Assembly (NCBI GenBank): GCA_015501055.1
Contig: JADNYV010000011.1
Span: 248,001 to 312,000 of the forward strand
DNA: 64,000 bases
Origin: Mucidula mucida
Taxonomy: Eukaryota; Basidiomycota; Agaricomycetes; Agaricales; Physalacriaceae
Reading direction: 5' to 3'
Shown one piece after another: positions 1 to 10,940 of this stretch. The notes below the pieces were generated by a model, which searched no databases, had not been told where the DNA came from, and saw nothing but the letters and a program-made list of their open reading frames with translations. Within the stretch, counting starts at the first letter, position 1, and each line of letters starts with the position of its first letter. A program made the position numbers and the translations under genes.

Positions 1-640
1 AACAAAGTCGGTCGTCTGCGAAGGTGGCGTAGAGGCGGTTGTCTTGCGGGAGTAACGTGTCGTCAGTTCGGCTTGTGGATTCAAGGGCGTGAGTTGAGTG
101 TTCGTGAACGGTCGGCTTGCGGGAGTTCGTATCGTCGGTCGGCTTGTGGGGTGGAGGCAAATCGTGGCGGGAGCGGTCGGCTTGCAGAAGCTGGTCGGTC
201 GGTATATTGATCGTCCGGTTTTGAGGCGGGTGAGTCTGAATATAATAAGTTTAACTGCAATGACATTGAGCTATCAGAACACTCACCGGTCGATTGAGGC
301 GCAACAGCGGTTGTCCTCCGTGAGATAGTTGAATTGAGGCGTCGTCGTCGTCCAGAGCGGCAGTGAGAGAGTAACTGTGAGATGATGTGTGTGGGCGAGG
401 AGACGAGTGGGAATGTGGTGTGGGCGAAAGAAAGGATGAGGTATCATTTAGGTCCACAGCACGTCCTTTTATATAGATGAGGGTGTCAGGGCTGTGCACA
501 ATGGACCGACCCAAATTGGGATAGTCGTCCATTGTTCTGACCTTTTTTGGCTGGTCAAAGTTGTGTGGCGCTTCAGGGTCGGGCCGGGGGCCAGAAAAGG
601 CAGTAACGTCGGGGGCATTACTTACGCTCGGCGCTTATTG
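1..640 (-). repeat. Minisatellite repeat element, copy 1 (cut by window edge)
   Basis: Read on the minus strand, this matches the plus-strand copy at 40.8-42.6 kb over its promoter, first intron and the start of its minisatellite. A TATATAAAAG box lies at 466-475, followed by a CT-rich leader. A 51-base intron-like segment (236-286) has a GTGAGT donor and TTCAG acceptor. Downstream are CAAGCCGAC-type units, in plus orientation GTCGGCTTG. The minisatellite is cut off by the left edge of the window. No protein is assigned. The open frames here are side effects of repeat units that lack stops. Confidence 0.8.
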
Positions 641-861
641 AGATCGCTACTACTCTACATACAGAACCACTTGGCGGCTCTCAGTTCTTGATAAAAAAGC
701 TGGTCATTTAACTTGAAGCAGTCCATACTGTAGTCACACAGCACTCCAGGAATCAAAATGGCACCAAGTCAGCATTTCTCTGAGTGGCGAATGAGATCTG
801 GATTCCGGCTCTTGCCGACGACGTTATAATCCCCATGAACACTGGAGTTTGGAATTGAACT

Positions 862-1440
862 TTGATTAGTCAGAAGATTAGAACAATGGACGGCTTCCCT
901 CACTTGGACACGCCGCCAAATTTCATGTCCCCCAAGTCGACCGCCTCTACGTCACAATTTCGACTTCGCAAGTCGGCCGCTTGTCCGTTATCCACAATCT
1001 ACCCCACACTTTTGGCCTGGGAGGTGACCGACAATATGCTATCCCGCAAGCCACTCGCCCCTTAAGCCACGACCAAGTACCTTCCGCAAGCCAAATCCTG
1101 AATCACAATTTTGTGAACTTATTCCGATGCTTTTACAACGAGGACGATGACAGTTCCGAGGAAGATCTACTCAAGTTCATGCACGTGGACGACGGAGCTG
1201 CCTCCATTAACAATCTCTATAGACAACCAAGTCCACCAACATGTTCTTCAACGCAAGGAAGACTCACACCTCCGACTTTTGAAGAAAAGGTGAGTGTATT
1301 CAGTCTCATCGTAAGACATTTGAGCACCATCATTAGACATGTTTTGAGTGCGAAGAAGTTGAAGTCCTTCTTTGCTTCGGTCAGATCCAGCAGTAATCTT
1401 CGTTTTTCTGTCAAAGAACAAGTCACCAGTTGAACGCCAA
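862..1440 (+). repeat. Minisatellite repeat element, copy 2 (internally deleted)
   Basis: The start (AGAACAATGG near 885) resembles the promoter-proximal part of the 40.8 kb copy. The sequence then jumps to a short stretch of GTCGACCGCCTCTACG-type units. The 3' part is the best preserved: an acidic coding-like stretch (1130-1175, residues RCFYNEDDDSSEEDLL), an intron-like segment at 1290-1336 (GTGAGT...TTAG), then the conserved 3' segment with GTGCGAAGAAG. Joining across the intron keeps one frame open and ends in a CxxC-containing tail (TCFECEEVEV). It lies head to head with copy 1, about 220 bases away. Confidence 0.65.
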
Positions 1441-1897
1441 TGAAACAAGTCCAGTGTAAGCTGTCCAATATAATGAATGTATTGGTGTGTTCATCGCGCC
1501 GCCCAGTTAGAGATTGTACGTCCTCAAGTGCCTATTGTCCCAGACAGGCACAAAACAAAGTCGGTCTTTCATATCGGAGAGCAGGAGCGTGCAGTAGTCC
1601 GATAGCAAGGTTATCGTTAGTCTCGATAATCGAAATAGGTGAAGGCAGTCATTACTCCAACTCCTGAAATTATAGTGTCTTCCTGCTGCCAGTCCAAGGA
1701 AGGCTGTTATGAACGAAGGCGTGGCTCCCAATTCAAGAGGTTCGCGACTTTGCGAAATCTATATACAACGTATTTAACGAGAAAGCATGATACCTAATCA
1801 GAGCTTGAGAGTTGAGAGCGAAACAACGAAACACGGTCGCCGCCGGAAAAGTGAGCCTGTCACAGCATCGAGGGAAAACGGGGGGCGGGGGGGGGTG
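1441..1897. other. Intergenic, no gene seen
   Basis: No recognisable coding sequence. The stretch holds a G-rich run at about 1872-1896, just beyond the stop codon of the RCC1-like gene. It also includes the likely 3' flank of that gene. Confidence 0.5.
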
Positions 1898-3299
1898 CTA
1901 TAATTTAGACTCTTGCCGCAGCAGACAGAGAGTATGATTTCCGCCACAAGCTACAGCTTCGGCGCGCCAAGGCCCACCAGCACGACGCACAACCACCCGA
2001 GGCGATTCTGCATTCACCACATCAGGGCCCAGTCCAAGCTCCCCGCTGTTCGCTTCGCCCCAGGCATACAAAGCGCCAGCCGCAGTAATCGCCATCCCTC
2101 CGCGTGAGCTCGCAGAGATGGACATCACAGGATCATCCTGCCAGCTGTCCGGCATCGGGACTTCGACGGGGACCGAAACGCATTTCACGTCCTCTGGCTG
2201 TGCAACCCCAAGCTGTCCGACGTCGCACTGTCCACAAGCGAAGACTCGCCCCTTGGATGTGAGAAAGAGGGAATGATTAGAGCCGCCCGAGATCTGCACG
2301 ACGCGGTCGCCGTTCAGTTCTCCTTCACTGAGGCCGATGACGTGGGTGGGTGTGAACACAATGGCATCGCTTCCGCGGTTGGTACCGCCGGTGCCAGTCT
2401 CACCGTTGTTATCAAGACCCCAGCCCCAGACGGTGCCTTCTGTGTCTACAGCGAAGGAAGCGTGGGCCCCGGCCCCGACGACTGTCGCTTTTCGTCGTCG
2501 GGTACCGAGGATTACTTTCTCGGGCGTGGTGCCATTGATTCGACGTCGCTCTGGGACTTTACGCCCGAGTTCGCCAACTTCGCCGGCGCCGCAGGAGTAA
2601 ACGTTGCCGTAGGAGGTGAGAAGAATCAGATGATGTCCACCAGCAGCGACAGAGACGAATTTTTCGAGGTTTTGTGGAAATTTCAGTAGTGGCGAAGGTT
2701 TGAATTGATGCTTCAGTCCAGTTGAGAATCCTAGAGGGCCTCTGCTATCCTAAGTGAACCCATTATAGGACTCGAAACACACGCTCTGGAGTACCTCAGA
2801 CCTTGAAGGTTCCCCAAACACGAAGTTGGCCTTCAGAGCTTATCGCTGCTGAGACTGTACTCCCAGCTGCAATCCGGACAGCACGAAAGTTTTCGTCTAG
2901 AAGAGCCTGGACGCGTTCCGGGGTGTACAGAATATCGCTCTCTTCAGGTAGACCCAGCGCCGCATCGTCATTGCTGCCACTCACCCACACCTGAACCGTA
3001 AATCAGCCACCAGGTGGAAAGAACGAGACGGGAATCCAAACGGCGCCATTTTCATCGAGGAGAAGAATATGTGTTCCTCCTGCCGCGATAGCTTCGAACC
3101 CGGCGTTGGGCACAGAGCCAAAGAGATTTGAAGTAAGGTTTTCTTCAGCCCACAGGTTTCTCTTCAACTTGTCGTTTGTGTCGCTGACATTCTCGCCCAT
3201 GCCCAATTGCCCAAAGTTGTTCAATCCAGATCCCCATAGTTGTAATGGTGGACGCGTATGACTGGGCGGTCCCGGTAGCGGGAGAATGGTATGCGCCAT
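1898..3299 (-). CDS. RCC1-type Ran guanine nucleotide exchange factor (Prp20/Pim1-like)
   Basis: RCC1 proteins are seven-bladed propellers that charge Ran with GTP on chromatin and so set the direction of nuclear transport. Three exons are inferred: 3042-3299, 2802-2990 and 1898-2749, giving 432 residues, close to the usual size. Blade motifs are clear: LWGSGLNNFGQLGMG, NDDAALG, WGTFKDSRGPLGF across the second junction, YSCGAGEVGELG, VWGWGLDNNGETG, ACGQCDVGQLG and YAWGEANSGELGLG. The protein starts almost directly at the first blade, so the basic N-terminal tail of many RCC1 proteins is short or lies in an unseen exon. Both introns need weak donors (GTTTGG, GTCTGA), yet the protein join is exact. 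A broken copy lies at 12.95-13.6 kb. Confidence 0.85.
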
Positions 3300-3635
3300 T
3301 CGCGTGATGGTGGCAGGAAGACAGTTGGGTGACAAACAGAAGTTAGTCAAGTGATGGCGCGTGGCGCGGTACCGTGATTTCGCGTATGCACTGCAAATAA
3401 TAATTTCCGCCTTCGGACGTTGTGATTCCTATGGTGAAGCCTGTGTAGATAGACATCCCCATGTCCAAAGTAAAACTGAGCATCAGATTTATGCAAGTTT
3501 GGTCGCCTTGGATGGTGCTAGTAGTAGGAATCAAACTGAGATACGAAGCTTCCACAAAGACTAGTTCAGCATTGCATCCAATGGTTGTAAAAGTCCGTAC
3601 ACCCTCCTATTATTACAAGTACAATACACACAACA
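3300..3635. other. Intergenic between RCC1 and the peroxin gene
   Basis: This must contain the RCC1 promoter and the 3' flank of the peroxin gene, both on the minus strand. No further gene is visible. The part from about 3350 to 3560 diverges strongly from the matching position beside the second peroxin copy, although both flanks are highly similar. Confidence 0.4.
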
Positions 3636-5153
3636 TCAGACCTTTGCCGCATCATACCATATCCGCCTTGTCCATCTCCGCTTCCTCGTCACCGCCGCAT
3701 CTTTATAGAAATACGGCCTCGGATCAAGCCACGACGTATTCGTATACACCCACCCATGCGCATCGCCGCCCTGCGGGCTCCACGACGCGTCCACGTCCAG
3801 CCGCCAATCCTCCGTCTCCACAAAAGCCCATCCTGGATCCAGCGAAAACGTCAAATTCGTGCTGCTGAGAAACCCGGAGTTAGCGGCGCGCAATGGAAGG
3901 AAACGAGTGTTTACCTCACGGACCCATCATTCCACCCGTCCTGCCTACGCGTCCATGCAGTTCGCTCATCGCTGTGCAAGTTCGCTTTACTCCATGCTGA
4001 CTCGTTGACCTCGGCATCGGCGCTAGACAGTTTCACCAGCCTCTCATTCTCAAAGAGCTCTACCTCGCGTTTCGGTGCGGTCCAGCAGGCGTCAGTGAGA
4101 TTGTTGTCATCAAGGAACCGTTGTGCGAAGCTGGTGAGAGGGAGCTTTGTGTCCAGACCAGCTTTCTGGCGAAGCCATCTCAAATCGGTGTCGCTGTGTA
4201 GAAGATTCATCATAGAAGTGATCCAGTACTGGATGTAGGGATTAGTAACAACGAATGGGGCCAGTCCTCCAACTAGAAGTATAGCCCGAATAGGGAGGTA
4301 TGGGAGAGAGACGAGTATGATACCAGGTATGAGACTCAGGACTAGTGCTGTGAATATGTAGGGGGTGTAGGGTGTTCTGTGGGTTAGGTGGAGAACGAAA
4401 GGGTGAACTGCGTCGTAGCCATCCGAGCTAGAGAATAGTAAGAATACTGGTACATGCACGATGGAGTTGTACTCACAATGTTCCCATCAAATTTTGGATT
4501 GCTTGAATATTGCCCTGCCAGTCCACCGAGCCTTCCGAAGTCGTATCTGGCGCTGCAGGGGGATCTAACAACGATGCAGTAGACATGGCCGGCGTATATT
4601 TGTATGTCGCGAGTGTGATACCAATGACGATGATTTGGGGAAGGAGGAAAAGCAGTCGAGGAAAGTAACCTAACACTTAAGTCAGAGTAGCTCATACGAC
4701 GTGAACTTCTGCCTCACAGAGAAAAGCATACGCGGCCATCCAAGTCGTCGTCACTTTCCATCCCCGCCTCCACATTACAATCTCCTCTACTCGGTCCTGC
4801 ATCCAGAATACCGCGCCGACCTTGGACACAAACCGCCGAAAGTTGACTGACATTATCGGTATAGACAGAGGGTCTTTCGCGGACATCAGAGGTACTTTGT
4901 CGCCTTTCTTTGCCCTCGGGGAACCAGTGGCATTCTGGGGTGCACTCGGTACAGACGACATGAGGAGATTCGGTAGCAGATTCAGCGCTGCACTTTTCGT
5001 AGGTGACATGGGCGCATTTACTGGCGGCGGCTTGCCATCTATTGGCGGTTCTGGGTGAGGAAGGGAGGTGCGAATTCTGGGAGATGTCTGTTTAGCTTTG
5101 TCAGACTTTCGGGGAAGGCGCGTCGCACAGGGCGGGATTTCAACGGTCGTCAT
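3636..5153 (-). CDS. Pex30/Pex23-family peroxisomal membrane protein, copy A
   Basis: These peroxins sit in the ER and peroxisome membrane and control peroxisome number and size. Four exons are inferred (4718-5153, 4477-4669, 3915-4427, 3636-3864), giving 456 residues. The N-terminal region is proline-rich. It is followed by the Pex24p-type region (DRVEEIVMWRRGWKVTTTWM), then FLCYFPRLLFLLPQ formed across the first junction, with membrane segments near IIVIGITLATY and FTALVLSLIPGIILVSL. The C-terminus is a dysferlin-type domain: WVYTNTSWLDPRPYF and TRKRRWTRRIWY. All introns are 48-50 bases with canonical ends. The near-identical copy B lies 10.65 kb to the right. Confidence 0.85.
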
Positions 5154-5534
5154 TGGGTATCCTAACCATGAAGGGAGGAAGCATCCTCTGATGGCGACGG
5201 GTTTGACAGATGGTGCATCTTTTCACGGTGGATGGTGTCCACGAGTGGTCATCCTCCCGTGTGCGGGTGGATGGCGTCTTATCGATGGAAGCAGTGGTGA
5301 TCAGCTATAGTGACTGAGTGTCAGCCAACTTCCTGATTTGGGACGTGGCTATAGCCACCGTGACTGAGCTACAATAGCTGCGGCAGCGGCTAGATCGGTA
5401 TTGCTTGAGCCGGATGCCGGAATGTGTGAGAACGCGTGACATATATCAGGATTTGATCAGCTTATCCGGACCGTTTTTTGTGAATACTCCCTCATTCGCT
5501 CAGTTTCTCGATTTTTCCGCATCATTTTGGCTAG
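5154..5534. other. Intergenic, no gene seen
   Basis: This is the upstream region of peroxin copy A. Similarity with copy B stops at about 5171, only some 20 bases above the start codon. The two copies therefore have different promoters. Nothing else is recognised. Confidence 0.4.
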
Positions 5535-5669
5535 ATGTTTGAGAGACATGTCAAGGATGTCTACAACAATGAAATCCTGGTCTATGAGTGGTTGCAGTTG
5601 GATGGGGATGGTGAAGAAGATGATAGTGAGGAGGAGATTGACCCGGATACGGAGCATTTCGCAGTGTAG
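5535..5669 (+). pseudogene. Short acidic coding remnant, unknown
   Basis: A 44-codon stretch reads MFERHVKDVYNNEILVYEWL and then a very acidic tail (DGDGEEDDSEEEIDPDTEHF). A CTAG just before the ATG could be a splice acceptor. The composition looks like the C-terminal end of a real protein rather than random sequence, but no upstream exon was found. It may be a transposon-related remnant. Function unknown. Confidence 0.3.
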
Positions 5670-6141
5670 ATCAATCTTTATGTTTGCTATATTGTATTCT
5701 GTGTATTCTACTCTATCTAAATCAGCTCAGCCACCCGCAACACATCACAATGCCCGAGCAGCAGAGGTAGCGCGGCCTGGCAGGGCTTTCGGCAATTGCC
5801 GGCTGTCCAGCTACACCAAAGCTACCGGATCAGTCCGCCGCGGTGGCTATAGTCACTAGCCGTAGCTTTGCGTGACCGCTACTAGCTTGAACAACACTGG
5901 ATGGAAGCGTGTTGTGTGGCTGTGCAGGGCTGCTCAGTCGAAATTAAAAATCTCGTCGTTGACTGCTCGTATCGCCTCGTAAATTACATTCTAATCGTAA
6001 AATACATTGTATATAAGCTAGCTGTACAACTCAGAATCATTCTGAACGCGTATTTAAAAAATCAAACATGCGAAAATCAAGCCAAGTCCGTAAATTCAAA
6101 CAACATACGGATGTGATGGGTCCGGCCTGACGGGCCCCTTG
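5670..6141. other. AT-rich intergenic stretch
   Basis: No gene seen. The stretch from about 5940 to 6110 is clearly richer in A and T than its surroundings. Confidence 0.4.
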
Positions 6142-6192
6142 AACCAAAAAGAATCCCCGAGCCAACCCGCTGGCTCGAGGATTCTCTTGGTT
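6142..6192. repeat. Long imperfect inverted repeat (hairpin)
   Basis: The arms AACCAAAAAGAATCC.CGAGCCA and TGGCTCG.GGATTCTCTTGGTT face each other around a six-base loop (ACCCGC). About 20 positions pair, with a few mismatches. No pyrimidine-rich terminator-like tail follows. It may be a transposon end or a structured RNA. Confidence 0.6.
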
Positions 6193-7879
6193 CGCATCGG
6201 TTGATTAGACCGATGGCCTCAAGAGGAGGACTTTGTACGAACGTCCAAGGACGGCGCACCACCATGTGGGACGTCTAACACTCGTGTCTTCCACCCATCT
6301 ACCAGGCGACCAGCCATTTCTCGTAGAGCCGGGGTGAATAAATGGGTTTCAGAGCACAAGTGCCATTTGTGGGAATCAAAGTGTTCAGACTTACCTAGAG
6401 ATGGAGAGAAGGACGATGGGGTCTCTGGCTCTGTCCGCACTCCTTATATACCCTTTCAAGATTGTTTGTTCAACAAACACGGCGTCTGATGCTGAATCGG
6501 ACGGCTGACGTCAAGTTGGAGTCCGGACTTGGCACACCGAAATGCGCCACACTTCTTCTGTCCATCTGACTTGTTTGTAGCACCATTTCAAAGTCTCAAT
6601 TCATCTCTTTTGAACCGTTTGAATAATGTGCCCAAATTCTGTCCGAATCCTCAAAGACAAGCTCAAAGTATCTTGGCCTCCGTGTCTCCCAATATTGCAA
6701 AGTCAAGGGACAGATCTAGGCGCCAGCGAGCTATTTTTGAGTCAGCCGTATACTCGCCCTCGCTCACAGCTCGCCCCCGCACTTGTGGGTATCATTCGGT
6801 TCGGAAAATACATCCCAGCAAGCAGAATGAAGGTGCATTATCATTTAGAACGACCTGCAAGAGAAAATTGACATGCAACAAGCCGTTCAGGGTCTTCGGA
6901 AGCGCGGTTTGAACCCTGGAAACGCAAAATATCTCCATGTTTGGTACTGTATCGTACACACAGAACTGCCGTCGACTCTGTTTTCCCGCTACAACATTTG
7001 ACTAGGTCAACAACAAGACAGGCCGAGCACTTACCTTTCCGCTCTTCGTGTCAACACGCTACGGTAACCTACTTGGCTTGAACATGTATCTCGAGCTCAA
7101 AAGACATCCAGGAAGCAGTCGGCCTCGAGACACGCAGAAAGACCAGTAGTCGTCAGTTGGTGTTCCTCATGTCATCCAGAACCGGCTTCGGATTCGGAAG
7201 CAACTCGTTACCCAATGCGCTGAGAAGACGTTCGTCAGATTTCAGTTTTGTCATAGCAGACCCGCTCAATGCGTCCAGAATCCGGTTTCGATTTGAGGTG
7301 TACAGGAGAGTGCCGGTGAAGCTAACATGTCTTTGAGACAGCATTGAGCCACGTCCGCTTAAAATTTCCAGAACCGGCTTCACCATGTTGAGCCTTGGTT
7401 GAGAGACGACGGGCAAAGTGGGACCCGTAAGTTGAACATTGTATCCAGGGAGGCGGCGCACTGAGGCGTGATAGTCATTCAACCCGTCCAAATCCGTGTT
7501 AACATTCTGAGGACTGGAAAGACATTCCAGACAGAACAGGGGATAGTCAAGACACAGGTGCGTCGTTGTGTTAGTCTTGACGTTCATTTTGGGCTGATCG
7601 AGGCATGCGAAAAGTCCCACCAGAGCACTCCGGAACTCCCGAAAACGTCCACCGAGGCAAGTTGCCACGACTTCCAGAAGTGTCAAGGGTCAAGGCGGTC
7701 CAGGGCTCACGAAGGAGTAGATTGACATGACGGGCGGAGAAGAAGTCAACTCAATTGCGCGTGTCTAAAATTGGAAACGCAAGGTTCGTCCTGAACCATC
7801 ATCACCTCCGAGTTTGAAGCTGATTTCTCCCAGGTACGACGTGTCATCTAATTATCTCGCTTGGATGTACGACTCCTTA
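6193..7879. other. Gene-poor stretch
   Basis: No recognisable gene. The longest open frame (minus strand, 7153-7686, 177 codons) matches no family I know, has no intron or motif support, and is judged a chance frame. Confidence 0.4.
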
Positions 7880-9300
7880 AAATTAATCACTTACGTCTTT
7901 GGGCATCGCGGTTCTGCTCGCCGCAGAGGTTTTGGATTTGGCCAAAAGGTGCGTTCATTTGATGTGTTTGGAATCAATTCTTGACGACATTTGGAGCAGA
8001 ATCAGCTCTCTGTGGATGTTCATCCGGCTACCTTTTCGTCTTCCTGGATTTCTGGGTTCTGCTGATTCAGAACAACACCAGTTTCAACAAGCGCCTTGAC
8101 GAGGATCTTACGCGCCTTCACTGTCTATCTCTTCCGTGACTCTGCCGGACGCGCAGTTCTGCAACTCAAGCGGCAATCACTCTCATCACCGGACACGCTT
8201 TGTCTCCAGCAAAAATGTGTGTGATTTCCGTTTGTTTTTACCAGCTCTTTCTAACGGTTTGCTTTCGGAGTTTATCCCGTCTTTATCTCTTTGTCTTGGC
8301 GCTATAACACGCTCATCATCAAATAGGCGCCATCATGTCACACAAACTATCTCGCTTTGTGTAGCGTCGGCACTTTCTTTGAGCAGAGCTTGACATTGCG
8401 AAGGGTAAACTCGCTGGCATTGTTTTTCCGAGTCGAGGATGATTTCTGTTTCCGTCAGCTTGACTATAAGGACATACACTTTGTTTGGTGCGTGATTTCG
8501 ATGAATTTCACTTCTTTGACATTGACCGTATGCCTAAGGATTATCGGCCGCTTCGCGGCCTCTGCGCCGCACGCGCAGCCGTCTCTAGCGCCCAACTTTG
8601 AGTCTTCTGTTCGATTAACTTGACAATCCTGGCATCTACAGCGTGATGTGGCCTCGCGGGCCCGGCTTTTCTTCTGGAGAAATTGTGAGAATCCATGGCT
8701 CATTTTTAAGGGTTTCACTGACATCAATTGCAGCTAGCGTCAAAGAGTTTTTCCCATCAAATTTGGTATGTTTCCCTTCGGAATCAACTCTTCTGTACCT
8801 CACGAGGCCACAGGAACGTTCGCCTTACTCCACTGGAGCCTGCTTCCCATCCAAATGGACCTACGGCAATTTCTTGACGCATTTGCGGATAAGCTGCGCT
8901 ATTGATGACGATCTGGATCTTTCGAATTTTGGAGGTATTGTCCAATTTGGACATACGGCGACCTTCAATTGCGTGAGTTTCCTTTGTATCCCTGACATAC
9001 TCATCACTAGTGGGTAATTACAAGTAATTTGCAGTGGCAGTGACCAGCAGCGATGCCGCCGCTGCGCTCGCGCTGCTCGCTTCTCACTGCCTTGGAACGG
9101 ACCACCTTAACGCCACACTTGTAACTCGACTTCAACGGCGACGAACTGGATACGATGGGGCTTCTGTATAACGACTGTTAGTGTCGTATGCATCGTCGCT
9201 GCCATTATCGGCGGGCGCAGCCTTCACTATCATTTGATTGACCGTGCCAGAAGGTTTGGATATCCATATTTTCTTGATTGTTTTATGGAATTAAATGAAA
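7880..9300 (+). pseudogene. Decayed coding sequence, family unknown
   Basis: Several short stretches read like protein but sit in different frames separated by stops. One is LVRDFDEFHFFDIDRMPKDY near 8490-8550. Another is FPSKWTYGNF followed by DAFADKLRY in another frame and DLDLSNFGGIVQFGHTATF near 8850-8975. A third, near 9030-9170, begins VAVTSSDAAAALALLASHCL. An intron-like GTGAG follows at 8969. The stretch also holds GC-rich palindromic bits such as GGCCGCTTCGCGGCC (about 8549). This looks like an old, heavily mutated gene or transposon copy. No functional call is made. Confidence 0.35.
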
Positions 9301-9589
9301 TTTATAGATTTAAACAACGGCGACTGCATCGCCGCCTCGTTGTTCTGCTTGCACATGAATCAATGACTGATTCTCAGGTAAGGCTTGGGGGTGATGGATG
9401 AATGATGTGGCGCCATAGCGCCGCCGCGTTAACTCGCATACTCGTGTAGATACAACTTGTTCAAAAACTTCCTGTTGTAGTTCTCCACTAAATATATTCG
9501 TTTTATCTATATCTCCACTGCGCAAAAGTAAGAAAAAGTGTACATGAATAGTTAGTCACTACCACTTAACCTTTGGAAATGCCAGAGTT

Positions 9590-9745
9590 GAATGCATAAT
9601 CTGTATCTCGAGCTAGAGACCCGTTAGAGCTGCAAGGAATGCCCAAAGTAGGGTGCAGGAAGCTATACGAGTCCCCACTAAAACACAAGAAAGACCCCGA
9701 TTGAGAGGAGTCAACGAACTAACCACTACACCACATGTAGACATT
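9590..9745 (-). repeat. tRNA-like SINE remnant
   Basis: On the minus strand, TGGTGTAGTGGTTAGTTCG (around 9717-9735) is a good RNA polymerase III A-box with tRNA D-arm character. Some 45 bases on, GGGGACTCGTATAGC (about 9667-9681) could be a worn B-box. The intervening TCCTCTCAATCGGGG resembles an anticodon arm but does not fold into a convincing full tRNA. It is therefore called a SINE-like remnant and not a tRNA gene. Confidence 0.35.
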
Positions 9746-10940
9746 AACAACAACTTCAATACTGCCGAAACGTTCAACGACTTCGCGAAAACTTCTGTCC
9801 AGGGCGACCCAGAAACTTGTAGAACCCGTAGTTAGAACCCTGACCTTGATGTTCGTAATGTCGCGAAGGTGGATATCCCGTGTTGAAACGGGATAATTCT
9901 TCCGTACGTCAAGTGGGTATATCCAGTTGTGTAGACGTTCCAGACCTTCAAACGTCTCGGAATTGACGGTTAAATGTCGCCGTTGAAGTGGTAGATCTAG
10001 ATCAAGCAGCCCCAAGTGATCGGTACTGCTTGAACTCAAACCACGTCAAGTCTGATCTTGCGCTAGTTACACAACGCGTGCCTCTGCTCTCTCGCTCTAC
10101 CACGACTCTCGGACACCTAAATACTACTTGGAAGCGACTCTATGACTTACGTAACATGGATTCTGATACTTCTTGGGCGACTACACGCGTTGTAAACACG
10201 ACTTTTCGCGTCAACGCTGCTGGAAGGCGGTTAGGACCCTGTCTATCGATAGCATGAGGATTTCCTGGACCCTGTGACGTGTATAGGGAGGGACTCGACA
10301 ATCTTATCTTGACTCTCCTGGATGCGGGGAAATGACGACAGCGGCCGACCTCCTCCTCCATCCCTCCAATGCCTCTGGTCAAATCGCATTTCCCGCCCAA
10401 ATTTACGCGATCTGATGGTCTGCACACCTATATGAACTCTATCTCAGTCATCTTCCAATGTCTTTATCTCCGAGAAACAAATATACTCATTACTGAACCA
10501 GAATTCAGTGTCGCACGAAAAGGTGTATACCTTTTCCGTCGCTCGACTGCTTCTAATTGCTGACCCTGTGATACTCATTTCGAATGTAGACGGCAAACTC
10601 GCTCCGTGCTCAGAACGGATCATTTAGCAACCCGAAGCGTTGCACATCTTGCATCATAGAAAACAGATCTGTCAGTTTTCGAGTTCTCCATTTCTCCAAC
10701 GGCTTCGTTTGACGGCAATCATTTATGCAGGGTCCTTGAAACGATCCCAGCGTTCTGGAATCTGGAAGATAGTAGAATGGCACGGAAATACATGAAGAGT
10801 GTATTAACGAGGAGAGGGTAAGTTGTGGTGGTTTGGGTCCAGTAGGTTTTGACAGTGTCTGACTACCCTCACAGCTCACATTCTACGACTTTGAATAGTC
10901 TACTCCGAGGGTCAAGTACCCAGGGAGATTAAATCGCGCA
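9746..10940. other. Gene-poor stretch
   Basis: No gene could be supported. The minus-strand frame across 9719-10039 is open for 106 codons but has no recognisable motif. Confidence 0.35.

Noticed and set aside
7153..7686. 177-codon minus-strand open frame
   Set aside because: No motif, no neighbouring exon and no family resemblance; it lies in the decayed island.
9666..9740. A functional tRNA gene
   Set aside because: The acceptor and T arms do not pair; only A-box-like sequence is convincing.
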